Positions 51,120 to 60,699 are shown, counted from the first letter of the stretch. The stretch is DNA of 64,000 nucleotides from Desulfovermiculus sp041686195 (GCA_041686195.1 JAWLEI010000002.1:1-64000); one strand, 5' to 3'. A program made the numbers and translations. Notes: generated by a model from the sequence alone, not told the origin.

Positions 51120-51150
51120 CTATGTCAGATTTGCCGGAGGCAAAGCTGAC
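51064..51150. repeat. TTTGCCGG / TTTTGCCC-GGGCAAAA dispersed element
   Basis: One of seven copies (also 12467-12557, 30487-30557, 34391-34477, 37313-37405, 37605-37691, 50001-50083). It has two hairpins, TTTGCCgGAGGCAAA and TTTTTGCCCgctttGGGCAAAA, the latter flanked by T and A runs on both sides, so it could terminate transcription in both directions. This copy includes the last codons and stop of the HAD gene. Confidence 0.8.
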
Positions 51151-51845
51151 CTTTCACCTGAATTTCGACCAGCAGCCAGCAAACCCGAACGACTGAGTTC
51201 CTGTACCAAACCAAGCACTTCCGGGGCAACAAAGTCCGGCTCACACGCAGCCAGTTCAGCAGCTTTTACGTTCCCGGTAGGCACAGCTGCACTCCGCATA
51301 CCTGCCTTTTGGGCTGCTACTATATCCAGCCAATGGTCGCCGACCATCAAGCATTCCCTGCTGTGCAGTCCAAGACGATCGGCTGCGCAGTTTAAGTGCT
51401 CGGGATCAGGCTTGACCCGGAGCACATCGTTCCGGGCCAAGAGACAATCCACTTCCCGAAGTATCTGGGGATAGACAGTCTGCACTGCTGCGGTGCAGTT
51501 TCGGGTGACCACAGCTGTTTTGACTCCCATCTCGCGCAGACCGGCCAACACTCCCCGGGAATACGGAAACAGCTTTCCCTTTTTGGCTGCTTTCATCTCC
51601 AATCCGACCAGCCGGAGCCTGCACCTGCTTTGAAACTCCAAGACCTCCTCCTGCGGCAACTCCCTGGCCATGCTGCGGGCCAATTCATCAATCCATTCCA
51701 GAACCGGAACGCCCGGAGGGTGAACATCCGTCCCAGTGAACAAGGAGGCCAATTCAGCAACTTGTCTGCGCATATGATCAAAATCAATATGCAATTCAGC
51801 CAATGTGCCGTCAAAGTCAAAGAGAACGCCGCAAATTTTGCTCAT
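51120..51845 (-). CDS. HAD-family phosphatase (phosphoglycolate-phosphatase-like)
   Basis: 241 residues from ATG 51845; the frame is open to 51857. HAD motifs: DFDGTL (nucleophile Asp, I), VVTRNC (II), Lys in VKPDPEHL (III), and GDHWLDIVAAQKAG (IV), with a helical cap of the Gph type. Substrate not assignable. The C-terminal 'GERSALPPANLT' is translated from a dispersed repeat that supplies the stop codon. Confidence 0.88.
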   Translation of the reverse strand: MSKICGVLFDFDGTLAELHIDFDHMRRQVAELASLFTGTDVHPPGVPVLEWIDELARSMARELPQEEVLEFQSRCRLRLVGLEMKAAKKGKLFPYSRGVLAGLREMGVKTAVVTRNCTAAVQTVYPQILREVDCLLARNDVLRVKPDPEHLNCAADRLGLHSRECLMVGDHWLDIVAAQKAGMRSAAVPTGNVKAAELAACEPDFVAPEVLGLVQELSRSGLLAAGRNSGERSALPPANLT

Positions 51846-52258
51846 CACATATCTCACGCCTGTGTATTAATCCCCATCCTGATCTATGCCCGGTACATCT
51901 CCAAAACCAACACCCAAGTCTGTATCCGCCTCAAAAAGGGCAGGCTGGGATGCAAAAAACATATTTTGTTATGCAACATTCCAATATAATTTGCAATTCA
52001 TAAGCTCCTCCTTTTCGAAAGCTGGCAGATAATTCGTGTTCCCAGACTCTTACCTGCATCTTCAGGTTTTGCAACCCTCACCCCTTAAAATCTATTTGTG
52101 CCAGATGTGCTCCATGTGCTTTTTTTTGGTATTTTCGCACAAAGATCTTTTTTTTCAGAACAGGGGTTGACTGGATACCAAGGCCGTGCTAGTTCAGCTT
52201 TTCACAAGCTCTACCTGAAGGGTTGCTCTGTGCACTTGTATCCCCTGGAGGACTGCTC
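51846..52258. other. Leader region of the nuo operon
   Basis: About 410 bp without a gene between the divergent HAD gene and nuoA. The left half shows nothing definite. T-rich tracts lie near 52120-52155, followed by the promoter candidate at 52167-52195 and the nuoA ribosome site (GGAGGA) near 52247. Confidence 0.5.
52167..52195 (+). promoter_or_regulatory. Possible sigma70 promoter of the nuo operon
   Basis: TTGACT, 17 bp, TAGTTC. The -35 is good, the -10 poor. About 60 bp upstream of the nuoA ATG. Confidence 0.3.
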
Positions 52259-52615
52259 ATGCTCTTGGAATACATTCCTATTGCCTATCTGATAATCATT
52301 GCCGCAGCTTTTGGAGCGATTACTGTCCTGCTCTCTTCGCTGCTTGGCCCACGCCGGACGACCTTTGAAAAGCAAGCGTCGTATGAGTGCGGTCTGCCCA
52401 GTGAGGGCATTTTGTACATGCAAACCCCCATCAAGTTTTATGTCGTAGCCCTTTTGTTCTTAATCTTTGATTTGGAATGCGTTTTTCTCTATCCATGGGC
52501 AGTACACCTGGGAAGCCTTGGATTGACCGGTTTTTTCGGCGTTTTGCTCTTCATCGGCATCTTGTTGGTTTGCTTCCTGTATGAATGGAAAAGTGGAGCC
52601 TTGGAATGGGACTAG
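52259..52615 (+). CDS. nuoA: NADH-quinone oxidoreductase subunit A
   Basis: 118 residues from ATG 52259 (TGGAGGA upstream; the open frame begins at 52223). Three TMs; conserved loop FEKQASYECGLPSEG and 'FDLECVFLYPWA'. Membrane arm subunit of complex I. Overlaps nuoB by 10 bp. Confidence 0.96.
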   Translation: MLLEYIPIAYLIIIAAAFGAITVLLSSLLGPRRTTFEKQASYECGLPSEGILYMQTPIKFYVVALLFLIFDLECVFLYPWAVHLGSLGLTGFFGVLLFIGILLVCFLYEWKSGALEWD

Positions 52616-53109
52616 AATCACATCTGCACGGCGACAATCTGGTTGTGACCAGTGTCAACACTGTAGTCAACTGGGCGCGCAAGAACTCTATATGGCCTTG
52701 CACTTTCGGCTTGGCCTGCTGCGCCCTGGAAATGATGGCCACCATGATGCCGCATTATGATATGGCCCGGTTCGGGGCTGAGGTATTCCGTCCTTCACCT
52801 CGCCAATCGGATCTGCTCATAGTGGCTGGAACAGTAACCATGAAAATGGCCCCGCAGGTCAAACGGGTATACGAGCAAATGGCTGAGCCGAAATGGGTCA
52901 TAGCCATGGGAGCCTGTGCCTGCTCCGGAGGACAGTTCAGGAGTTACGCTGTCCTACAGGGAGTGGACAAGATCATACCGGTGGACATCTATGTCCCGGG
53001 ATGCCCCCCGCGCATGGAAACCCTTTTGGCCTCCTTAATGACCCTGCAAGAAAAAATCAAGACCGAGCGCCTGGACATGCGCCAGGATACCAAGGAGCAA
53101 TCGGCTTAG
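52606..53109 (+). CDS. nuoB: NADH-quinone oxidoreductase subunit B
   Basis: 167 residues from ATG 52606. N2 [4Fe-4S] ligands in FGLACCALEMM, GACACSGG and VPGCPPR. This cluster hands electrons to quinone. The open frame begins upstream at 52585, but ATG 52606 has GGAG at a usable distance. Confidence 0.97.
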   Translation: MGLESHLHGDNLVVTSVNTVVNWARKNSIWPCTFGLACCALEMMATMMPHYDMARFGAEVFRPSPRQSDLLIVAGTVTMKMAPQVKRVYEQMAEPKWVIAMGACACSGGQFRSYAVLQGVDKIIPVDIYVPGCPPRMETLLASLMTLQEKIKTERLDMRQDTKEQSA

Positions 53110-53148
53110 GCCTCAGGGCAGGTAACATTCAGGGTAGGAGAAGTATGC

Positions 53149-53706
53149 ATGGATAATAACCAGGTATTGGCCACCATCTCAAAAGCCTTTCCCCAGGCCG
53201 TGGCCTCTTCAGACCAACCCTTCGGACAGCTCCATCTCACATTGAGTGCCCGGGGGGAAGATTTCCTCTCGGTGATGCGTTTTTTACGTGACGAGCAGCA
53301 CTTAAGCTACACACTCCTCTCAGACGTCACAGCCATTGATTGGACACCACAGACCCCACGTTTTGATCTGCTGTACATCCTCTTTTCAATCCACAATGAA
53401 CACCGGCTCGTGGTCCACCTCCCCTTGCCCGAAGGGGAGTCGGTTCCTTCGGTCTCTGCGATATGGCATTCCGCCAACTGGGGGGAACGGGAGGTCTATG
53501 ACCTTATGGGTATACCCTTCGACAACCACCCGGACCTGCGCCGCATTCTGACCTGGGACTCCTTTGAAGGCCATCCACTGCGAAAGGACTTCCCCTTGCA
53601 CGGAAACTACGACGTTGACGATTTTGACTTCCAGACCCTGGAGGTCAACTCGGCATTTTCCCGGGACCTGGACCAGCCCTGCCAGATTCCAAACGCGCTG
53701 GAGTGA
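53149..53706 (+). CDS. nuoC: NADH-quinone oxidoreductase subunit C
   Basis: 185 residues. 30-kDa subunit signature: HSANWGEREVYDLMGIPFDNHPDLRRILTWDSFEGHPLRKDFP (in parts). Separate from nuoD, unlike the NuoCD fusion of enterobacteria. Its stop abuts the nuoD start. Confidence 0.96.
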   Translation: MDNNQVLATISKAFPQAVASSDQPFGQLHLTLSARGEDFLSVMRFLRDEQHLSYTLLSDVTAIDWTPQTPRFDLLYILFSIHNEHRLVVHLPLPEGESVPSVSAIWHSANWGEREVYDLMGIPFDNHPDLRRILTWDSFEGHPLRKDFPLHGNYDVDDFDFQTLEVNSAFSRDLDQPCQIPNALE

Positions 53707-53708
53707 TC

Positions 53709-54884
53709 ATGAGCACACAAACACGGACCATGCTCCTGAACATGGGGCCCCATCACCCGGCTACTCACGGCGTGCTGAGGCTGGAACTCGAGCTTGAAGG
53801 TGAAACAGTCCTTCGGGCCCAGCCCCATGTGGGATATCTGCATCGCGGTTTCGAAAAAATGGCTGAATACAAGACAGCCCAGCAGATCATCCCCCTGACC
53901 GATCGCCTGGATTACGCAGCAGCCTCAGTCAACAACCTCGGTTTTTGTCTGACTGTAGAAAAACTCCTGGGCATCGAAGTGCCCAAAAGGGCTCAATATC
54001 TTCGGGTAATTATGTCTGAGCTGTCCCGGATCATGGGCCATCAGCTCTGGCTGGGCACGCACGCCCTGGATATCGGAGCCATGACCCCCATATTCTACGC
54101 CTTTGCCGATCGGGAACTGGCCATGGATATCACAGAAGAGGCTTCCGGATACCGCCTGACCCCAAGTTACCTGCGGATTGGGGGCGTATCCCAGGACATC
54201 ACTTCTGAATTTGTCCGCAAAGTGCGGGAGTATGTTCAGAAAATGCCCAAGGCCATTGACGGCTATCACCAACTGCTGACCGAAAATCCCATCTGGATGA
54301 AGCGGACCAAGGGCATAGGAGTTATTGGCGCGGATACAGCTTTAAACTACGGCCTGACCGGCCCCAGCCTTCGAGGGTCCGGAGTTGCCTATGACGTCCG
54401 CAAATCTGTGCCCTATTCCAGCTACAGCGATTTCGATTTTCAAATCCCGATTGGTGAAGACGGGGATTCCTATGACCGGTATCTGGTGCGTATGGAAGAG
54501 TTCACCCAGTCCGTGCGTATCATAGAGCAGGCCATTGAAAACCTGCCATCAGGGCCGATCATGGCCGATAACCCGTGGACGTCCAATCCAGATCTGGAGG
54601 CCGTGAGCCAGAATGTGGACGACCTTATCCGGAGATTCAAAATATCCAGCCAGGGATTTGCCCTGCCTCCGGGCGAGACCTACCACGCTGTAGAGGGAGC
54701 CAAAGGGGAGCTCGGTTTCTATCTGGTCGGCAATGGTGATACCCATCCTTACCGGCTCAAGATCAGGTCTCCGTGTTATTATCTGGTCAGCGCCCTGCCC
54801 TATCTCATTGAGGGACACATGATCGCTGATGTCATCACCCTTATCGGCAGCATCGATATCGTGCTGGGCGAAGTGGATCGTTAG
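53709..54884 (+). CDS. nuoD: NADH-quinone oxidoreductase subunit D
   Basis: 391 residues from ATG 53709; a GTG at 53703 overlapping nuoC is possible. 49-kDa subunit: NMGPHHPATHGVLRLELEL with the quinone-site His, 'GYLHRGFEKMAEYKTAQQIIP', and C-terminal 'DVITLIGSIDIVLGEVDR'. Forms the quinone chamber with NuoB. Confidence 0.97.
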   Translation: MSTQTRTMLLNMGPHHPATHGVLRLELELEGETVLRAQPHVGYLHRGFEKMAEYKTAQQIIPLTDRLDYAAASVNNLGFCLTVEKLLGIEVPKRAQYLRVIMSELSRIMGHQLWLGTHALDIGAMTPIFYAFADRELAMDITEEASGYRLTPSYLRIGGVSQDITSEFVRKVREYVQKMPKAIDGYHQLLTENPIWMKRTKGIGVIGADTALNYGLTGPSLRGSGVAYDVRKSVPYSSYSDFDFQIPIGEDGDSYDRYLVRMEEFTQSVRIIEQAIENLPSGPIMADNPWTSNPDLEAVSQNVDDLIRRFKISSQGFALPPGETYHAVEGAKGELGFYLVGNGDTHPYRLKIRSPCYYLVSALPYLIEGHMIADVITLIGSIDIVLGEVDR

Positions 54885-54887
54885 GCA

Positions 54888-56861
54888 ATGGAGCATATGT
54901 CTATGCAGCGCAAACTGATTTTTTCCAATTGGGGCCAATGGACGCGCGGATCAGAGAAAACCGATGTTACCGCAATTCCAGACTCCCTCGGAAACCAGGG
55001 AAAGCTCAAGGCTTTCATGGGCTGGGACGGTTTTCTTATCTGGGAAGACGAGGTCCATATCGTCGATATGTGCCGGGCTTATATGCAGCGGGTACAGCAG
55101 GAGTCCTGCGGTCAATGTTTCCCCTGCCGGCTGGGAACTGCCTTGATAGCCGACATTCTGGAGCGCATATGCGCCGGACAGGGGCAAAATGGAGATCTGG
55201 ATCAGCTGAGTGAGCTGGCCCAATTGGTCAAAAACACCGCCAAGTGCGGGATTGGAGAGACCGGACCCCGCCCCCTCCTGGACGCCCTCACCCATTACCG
55301 ACAGGAGTTTGAACAGGCCGTGGCCCAGAAACAGCCTCTCCCCCGGGGCACATATCATTCCCTGGTCACTGCTCCCTGTACCAATGCCTGTCCGTCTCAT
55401 CTGGACATCCCGTCCTATGTGGAAAAGATCCGCCTGGGACAATACAAAGAAGCCCTGGACGTGGTGCGCAACGACTGCCCAATGCCCGGAACCATCGGCC
55501 GGGTCTGTGTCCGCCCCTGCGAGATGAATTGCCGGAGGACCAAGCTGGATGAACCAATCGCCATCAAGGCCTTGAAGCGATTTGTGGCCGATTATGAACT
55601 GACCCGCAGCCCGGAGGCCAGCCCGAAGCAGATTTCGTCTCAGGGTCAGGACAAGGGCCCTGTAGCCATTGTCGGGGCCGGTCCGGCCGGTTTGTCCTGC
55701 GCCTATTATCTGGCCCAGAGAGGATATGCCTGCTCTATTTACGAATCACTTCCTGAACCCGGGGGCATGGCAGCCGTCGGCATCCCGGACTACCGGCTCC
55801 CCCGGCACATCCTGCGCCGGGAAGTCGAATTCATCCAAAAACTGGGAGTGAGCATTACCTACAATACCTCTATTGGTCAGGATATAACCATCAATGATCT
55901 TCGCCAGCAGGGTTTTCAGGCTGTTTTCGTCGGGGCCGGAGCCCCGGAATCTGCCAGCATGCGCTGCGAAGGCGAAGATGCCGGGTATCAGTGCTTCATG
56001 ACCGGGGTCGAGTTCCTGCGCATTATCGCCCAGGGACAGCGGCCTCTGGAAGGAAAAAAGATCGTGGTCATCGGGGGCGGAAACGTGGCCATGGACTGCG
56101 TTCGCTCGGCCCTGCGCCTGGGCTTTGAAGACGTCAATCTGGTCTACCGCCGGACTTTGAAGGAAATGCCCGCCGATCCAGTGGAAATCAAAGAGGCCCA
56201 GGAAGAAGGGGTCAACTTCCACTACCAGGTTCAACCGGTGAAGATCCTGGCTCAGGACGGAAAGGTCAGTGGACTGGAGTGCCTCCGTATGGAGCTCGGC
56301 GAACCCGATGAGTCTGGACGCCGGCGTCCGGAACCGGTTGAGGGATCAAATTTTGTCCTGGAATGCGATGCCATCATCCCGGCCATTGGCCAGACCTGTG
56401 TCGTGGATTGCGTCCTCCCGGAAGAGCAGGGCGTGGAGTTAACCAGGTGGAAAACTTTGGTGGTGGATCCCATTACCTTTCAGAGCACAGAAAAGGACAT
56501 CTTTGGCGGCGGGGATTGCATCACCGGCCCGGCCACGCTTATTGCCGCCCTGGCCGCTGGCAAGAAAGGGGCCAAGTATATTGATCAATATCTGCAAACC
56601 GGACAGTGCATTCCTGATGCCCAGGATCAGATGGAAAACTATATTCAGCAGTTGAGCGTCTTTTACCCTTTTGAAAAAATGCTTTTTAAAGGCAACAAAC
56701 AACGGGCTCGCCAACCCGCTTGTGACCCCGAGGAACGTATTACCCACTTTGATGAAGTTGAAGGGGGCTTTGATGAAGGCCAGGCCCTGCTGGAAGCGAC
56801 CCGTTGCCTGCGGTGCTACCGGATCGGCCTGGCGGCCGTTGAAACACCCCCGGAAGGATGA
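54888..56861 (+). CDS. NuoF N3-cluster domain fused to GltD-like flavoprotein
   Basis: Up to 657 residues (ATG 54888; ATGs at 54897 and 54903 also possible, the last best spaced from GGAG). Residues about 75-150 equal the NuoF N3 [4Fe-4S] domain (ESCGQCFPCRLGT; fourth Cys in KCGIGETGP), but the FMN/NADH Rossmann part of NuoF is absent. From about 165 it is a GltD/DPD-type oxidoreductase: Cys-rich N-domain (CTNACP; GRVCVRPCEMNCRR), FAD motif VAIVGAGPAGLSCAYYL, NAD(P) motif KIVVIGGGNVAMDCVRSAL, FAD C-motif GGGDCITGPATLIAAL, and a final CLRC pair. It sits where nuoE-nuoF would be, so it may be the pyridine-nucleotide entry point of this complex I. Which nucleotide or donor is used is unknown. 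Confidence 0.92.
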   Translation: MEHMSMQRKLIFSNWGQWTRGSEKTDVTAIPDSLGNQGKLKAFMGWDGFLIWEDEVHIVDMCRAYMQRVQQESCGQCFPCRLGTALIADILERICAGQGQNGDLDQLSELAQLVKNTAKCGIGETGPRPLLDALTHYRQEFEQAVAQKQPLPRGTYHSLVTAPCTNACPSHLDIPSYVEKIRLGQYKEALDVVRNDCPMPGTIGRVCVRPCEMNCRRTKLDEPIAIKALKRFVADYELTRSPEASPKQISSQGQDKGPVAIVGAGPAGLSCAYYLAQRGYACSIYESLPEPGGMAAVGIPDYRLPRHILRREVEFIQKLGVSITYNTSIGQDITINDLRQQGFQAVFVGAGAPESASMRCEGEDAGYQCFMTGVEFLRIIAQGQRPLEGKKIVVIGGGNVAMDCVRSALRLGFEDVNLVYRRTLKEMPADPVEIKEAQEEGVNFHYQVQPVKILAQDGKVSGLECLRMELGEPDESGRRRPEPVEGSNFVLECDAIIPAIGQTCVVDCVLPEEQGVELTRWKTLVVDPITFQSTEKDIFGGGDCITGPATLIAALAAGKKGAKYIDQYLQTGQCIPDAQDQMENYIQQLSVFYPFEKMLFKGNKQRARQPACDPEERITHFDEVEGGFDEGQALLEATRCLRCYRIGLAAVETPPEG

Positions 56862-56956
56862 TCTCTGTGCACCCAGGCTTTGTAGGAATGAGCCAGTGAC
56901 ACCCATACGCAATACACCGCTTAACGCTCGAGCACACTGCATAATCGAGGCATGAT

Positions 56957-59629
56957 ATGGATCAGACACTACACCTCAATGGACAGGAAGTCTCGTTCAC
57001 TCCAGGGCAGACGATTCTTGAGGCAGCCCGTGAGAACAACGTAGCCATTCCCACCCTGTGCCATATGCGCCGGGCGGAACCCATTGAATCCTGCCGGGTC
57101 TGTGTGGTGGAAATTGAAGGCGCAACAGAACTCCTGCCAGCTTGTTCTACTCCAGCCAATGCCGGTATGCATATCCAAACCCATTCTCCCCGGGTCATTG
57201 AGGCTCGACGGGAAATCCTGGCTCTGCTCATGTATACCGGACATCATGATTGCCCGATATGCGATCAGGGCGGTGAATGCCGATTGCAGGATCTGGTCTA
57301 TGAATACGGTGTACGGCACGTGCCTATGACCACAAAGCCAGATCAATCAGTGCCGGAGTATCCAACACCCAATATCCGGTATTGGCCGGAACGGTGCATC
57401 CTCTGTCTGCGCTGCGTGACCGCCTGTAATGAAGTTCTCGGTATCGGAGCGATTGCTCTTCAAGGCAGCGGCAACCAGGCCCGTATTGCCCCCTTTCATC
57501 CCCAGCGCTGCGATTCCTGCGGCGAATGCCTGGCTGTCTGCCCTACCGGAGCCTTGACTGAGAACTTAAGCCGGTACAAAGGCCGTCCCTGGCTGGAGAA
57601 CCGGGTCCAGACCACCTGCACCTACTGTGGCTGCGGATGCCAGCTTGAGCTCAATGTGCTTGGGAATCGGATTATCAAAATGACCACTCATGAAGACATG
57701 GGGGTCAACCGCGGCAGCTTGTGCGCTAAAGGACGCTTTGGCTATGAATTCATCGGCAGCCCAAACCGGCTGACGACTCCCCTGGTCCGGAAAAACGGCC
57801 AGCTGCAGGAAGCTTCCTGGGATGAGGCCCTGGCCCTGGTTGCGTCCCGCTTGCAGAGAATCAAGGCCGACTCAGGCCCAAGCAGCATTGGGGGACTGGC
57901 CTCGGCCAGGTGCACGAATGAAGAGAACTACCTGTTCCAAAAGCTCATGCGGGCTGGGCTGGGCACAAACAATGTGGATCATTGCGCCCGTTACTGCCAT
58001 ACCTCCACTCTGGACGGCCTGAGCACTGCCTTTGGCCTTGGGGCCATGACCAATCCGATCACCGATCTGTTGCACAGCAAGATTATCATGGTCACAGGAT
58101 CCAATACCACCGAGAACCACCCCATATTTGCTCATTATGTGCTTGAAGCAGTGCGCAAGCACGGCGCGAAACTCCTTGTTGCTGATCCCCGGCAGATCCG
58201 TTTGACCGAGCATGCCCATATATGGCTCAAACCCAAGCCAGGCACGGATATCGCCTGGATCAACGGGTTGATGCACATCATTACCCGAGACAAACTGCAC
58301 GATGTAAATTATATCAAGCAACGTACAAGCGGGTTCAAAGAGATCAAAGAGACACTGGAGCGCTACACCCCGGAGTATGTGTCCTCCCTGACCGGCATTC
58401 CGGCTCAAGATCTGGAAGAAGCCGCGCATCTCTATGGAGCGCATCATCCGGGATCCATCCTTTTTGCCAGCGGCATTGATCAGCACATCTGCGGCACAGA
58501 CAACGTCAAGTCCCTGGCCAACCTGGCCATGCTGTGCGGCAATGTGGGGGTTCAGGGAGGCGGGATCTATCCGGTACACGGTCAAAACAATGTGCAAGGG
58601 GCCTGCGACATGGGGGCTCTGCCTGACTTTTTGCCAGGATATCAAGCGGTGACAGACTCGGAAGTCCGCTCCTGGTTTGCAAAGACCTGGAAGATATCTT
58701 CACTTCCAGAAAACCCGGGTCTGACCTCCTCAGAAATGATATCAGCCGCCCATACTGGCCAAGTGAAGGCCTTGCTGGTCATGGGCGAAAATCCCATTCT
58801 TTCTGATCCCAACCAGTCCCAGGTCCAGGAAGCCCTGGACAAGCTGGACCTGCTGGTTGTCCAGGACATATTTTTAACTGAAACCGGACGCAAGGCCGAC
58901 GTTGTCCTGCCCGCAACCTGTTTTGCAGAAACCGAAGGGACATTCACCAATTCTGAACGCCGGGTGCAGAGGGTGCGCAAGGCTGTCCAACCGCCAGGCC
59001 AGGCCAAAGATCAGGCCTGGATCATTGCCCAGATTGCTTCCCGACTGGACAGGCCAATGGAATTTGACTTTTCCCAGGTCTTGACCGAGATCAATGCCCT
59101 TACACCGCATTATTCCGGAATAACAAAAGAAAGGCTGGATCATGGGTCCTTGATCTGGCCCTGCCCGGAGAAGGATCATCCAGGAACTCCCATCCTCCAC
59201 ATGGGCAGCTTCGCCCGGGGCCGCGGAATATTCAGCCAGGTAGAGCACCAGGACTCTGCGGAACAGCCGGATGCAGAGTATCCGTACATCTTGAGCACCG
59301 GGCGTGTGTTTCAGCACTACAACACCGGAACCATGACCAGGGAAGGACGAGGGTTGTCCCAGCTGTATTCTGAACTCTTTGCTGAAATCAACACCCGGGA
59401 TGCCCAAGATTTGGGAATAAGCAATGGCCAGATGGTAGCCATTGCCTCCAGGCGGGGGCAAATTCAGGTCAAGGCCTGGGTATGCGACCGGCCCATCCCC
59501 GGGGTGGTCTTTGTCCCCTTTCATTTCCGGGAATCCCCTGTGAATGCCCTGACCAACGCCGCCCTGGATCCTGGGGCCAAGATTCCGGAACTCAAGGTCT
59601 GTGCGGTCTCCATCCAGAAAGTCGCCTAA
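56957..59629 (+). CDS. nuoG: Complex I G subunit of formate-dehydrogenase type
   Basis: 890 residues, ATG after GAGG. Same layout as the FdhA at 41696 and clearly its paralogue: [2Fe-2S], His-ligated [4Fe-4S] (HDCPICDQGGEC), two [4Fe-4S] (CILCLRCVTAC, CDSCGECLAVC), a catalytic-domain cluster CTYCGCGC, and a bis-MGD domain. Unlike ordinary NuoG it keeps Cys347-His348 (HCARYCHTSTL) and the Lys of LCAKGRFG. However, the residue matching FDH-H Arg333 is His541 (YPVHGQNNVQG). It may therefore bind Mo/W-bis-MGD and act on formate or another substrate, or be catalytically altered. In the nuo operon it would wire into the peripheral arm. Confidence 0.92.
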   Translation: MDQTLHLNGQEVSFTPGQTILEAARENNVAIPTLCHMRRAEPIESCRVCVVEIEGATELLPACSTPANAGMHIQTHSPRVIEARREILALLMYTGHHDCPICDQGGECRLQDLVYEYGVRHVPMTTKPDQSVPEYPTPNIRYWPERCILCLRCVTACNEVLGIGAIALQGSGNQARIAPFHPQRCDSCGECLAVCPTGALTENLSRYKGRPWLENRVQTTCTYCGCGCQLELNVLGNRIIKMTTHEDMGVNRGSLCAKGRFGYEFIGSPNRLTTPLVRKNGQLQEASWDEALALVASRLQRIKADSGPSSIGGLASARCTNEENYLFQKLMRAGLGTNNVDHCARYCHTSTLDGLSTAFGLGAMTNPITDLLHSKIIMVTGSNTTENHPIFAHYVLEAVRKHGAKLLVADPRQIRLTEHAHIWLKPKPGTDIAWINGLMHIITRDKLHDVNYIKQRTSGFKEIKETLERYTPEYVSSLTGIPAQDLEEAAHLYGAHHPGSILFASGIDQHICGTDNVKSLANLAMLCGNVGVQGGGIYPVHGQNNVQGACDMGALPDFLPGYQAVTDSEVRSWFAKTWKISSLPENPGLTSSEMISAAHTGQVKALLVMGENPILSDPNQSQVQEALDKLDLLVVQDIFLTETGRKADVVLPATCFAETEGTFTNSERRVQRVRKAVQPPGQAKDQAWIIAQIASRLDRPMEFDFSQVLTEINALTPHYSGITKERLDHGSLIWPCPEKDHPGTPILHMGSFARGRGIFSQVEHQDSAEQPDAEYPYILSTGRVFQHYNTGTMTREGRGLSQLYSELFAEINTRDAQDLGISNGQMVAIASRRGQIQVKAWVCDRPIPGVVFVPFHFRESPVNALTNAALDPGAKIPELKVCAVSIQKVA

Positions 59630-59641
59630 GGAGGACGGTCC

Positions 59642-60619
59642 ATGTTGGAATTGATGGTCATCACCATGATCAAGACCGTGATCATAGTCAGCGTGTGCAT
59701 GCTTGTGGTCACGTATCTGACCCTGGCCGAACGCAAGATACTGGGCTTTATACAATTTCGCCACGGACCGAACCGGGTCGGCTACTGGGGACTGCTGCAG
59801 CCTTTTGCCGACGGGATCAAGCTCTTTCTCAAAGAAGACCTCATACCCCAAAATGCCCAACGCTCAATTTTCTATTTAGCACCGGTCATCAGCATTGCCT
59901 CGCCCATGATCATGCTGGCCCTGATTCCCTTTGGCCCGGCCATTTCCGTTATGGGCCGGGAGATTACCCTCTATCTGGCCAATCCGGATGTGGGCATATT
60001 GATCATCTTGGCCCTGGGTACTCTGGGGGCCTACGGCGGTATGCTCGGGGGCTGGTCCTCCGGGAATAAGTACGGGTATACCGGCGGATTGCGAGCTGCA
60101 GCCATCATCATCAGCTACGAGTTGTCCATGGCCTTTGCTGTCATCTGCGTGGTCATGCTCTCCGGCTCCTTAAGCCTGGTAGACATTGTCCAGGCCCAGG
60201 CCGGGATGTGGAACATCGTCTTGGCTCCTGTAGCTTTTATCATCTTCATCATCAGCGGCCTGGCTGAGCTGAACAGGACTCCCTTTGACATGCCGGAGGC
60301 AGAAGCCGAGCTCTGTTGCGGCTACAATGTGGAGTACAGCAGCATGAAGTTCGCTTTGTTCTTCTTTGGGGAGTATACGCATCTCTTTGTGTTTGGATGC
60401 CTGGTCACCACGCTGTTCCTGGGGGGCTGGCACGGTCCCTTCCTCCCCGGCGTGCTCTGGTTTTTTATCAAAACCCTGCTTGTGGTCTTCTTCTGCATCT
60501 GGCAGCGGGCCACATTCCCCAGGCTGCGCTACGATCAGGTCATGAAGCTGGAATGGAAATTTCTCATGCCCCTGGCCATCATCAATATCCTGGTCACCGG
60601 TTTGTTTTTGGCCATGTAA
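59642..60619 (+). CDS. nuoH: NADH-quinone oxidoreductase subunit H
   Basis: 325 residues, AAGGAGGA before ATG. About eight TMs; LAERKILGFIQFRHGPNRVG and ELNRTPFDMPEAEAELCCGYNVEYS are the quinone-chamber signatures. Links membrane and peripheral arms. Confidence 0.97.
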   Translation: MLELMVITMIKTVIIVSVCMLVVTYLTLAERKILGFIQFRHGPNRVGYWGLLQPFADGIKLFLKEDLIPQNAQRSIFYLAPVISIASPMIMLALIPFGPAISVMGREITLYLANPDVGILIILALGTLGAYGGMLGGWSSGNKYGYTGGLRAAAIIISYELSMAFAVICVVMLSGSLSLVDIVQAQAGMWNIVLAPVAFIIFIISGLAELNRTPFDMPEAEAELCCGYNVEYSSMKFALFFFGEYTHLFVFGCLVTTLFLGGWHGPFLPGVLWFFIKTLLVVFFCIWQRATFPRLRYDQVMKLEWKFLMPLAIINILVTGLFLAM

Positions 60620-60699
60620 CAGGACTTTGGCATTCAATCAGACCGGATCACTTCAAATGATTGGCCACAGAGATAGAGACGGGAACAGTGGAGTAGCCC

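Noticed and set aside
54888..56861. Frame treated as a misplaced glutamate synthase small subunit (gltD)
   Set aside because: It carries a NuoF N3 domain at the front, lies within the nuo operon on the same strand with tight spacing, and no gltB is near.
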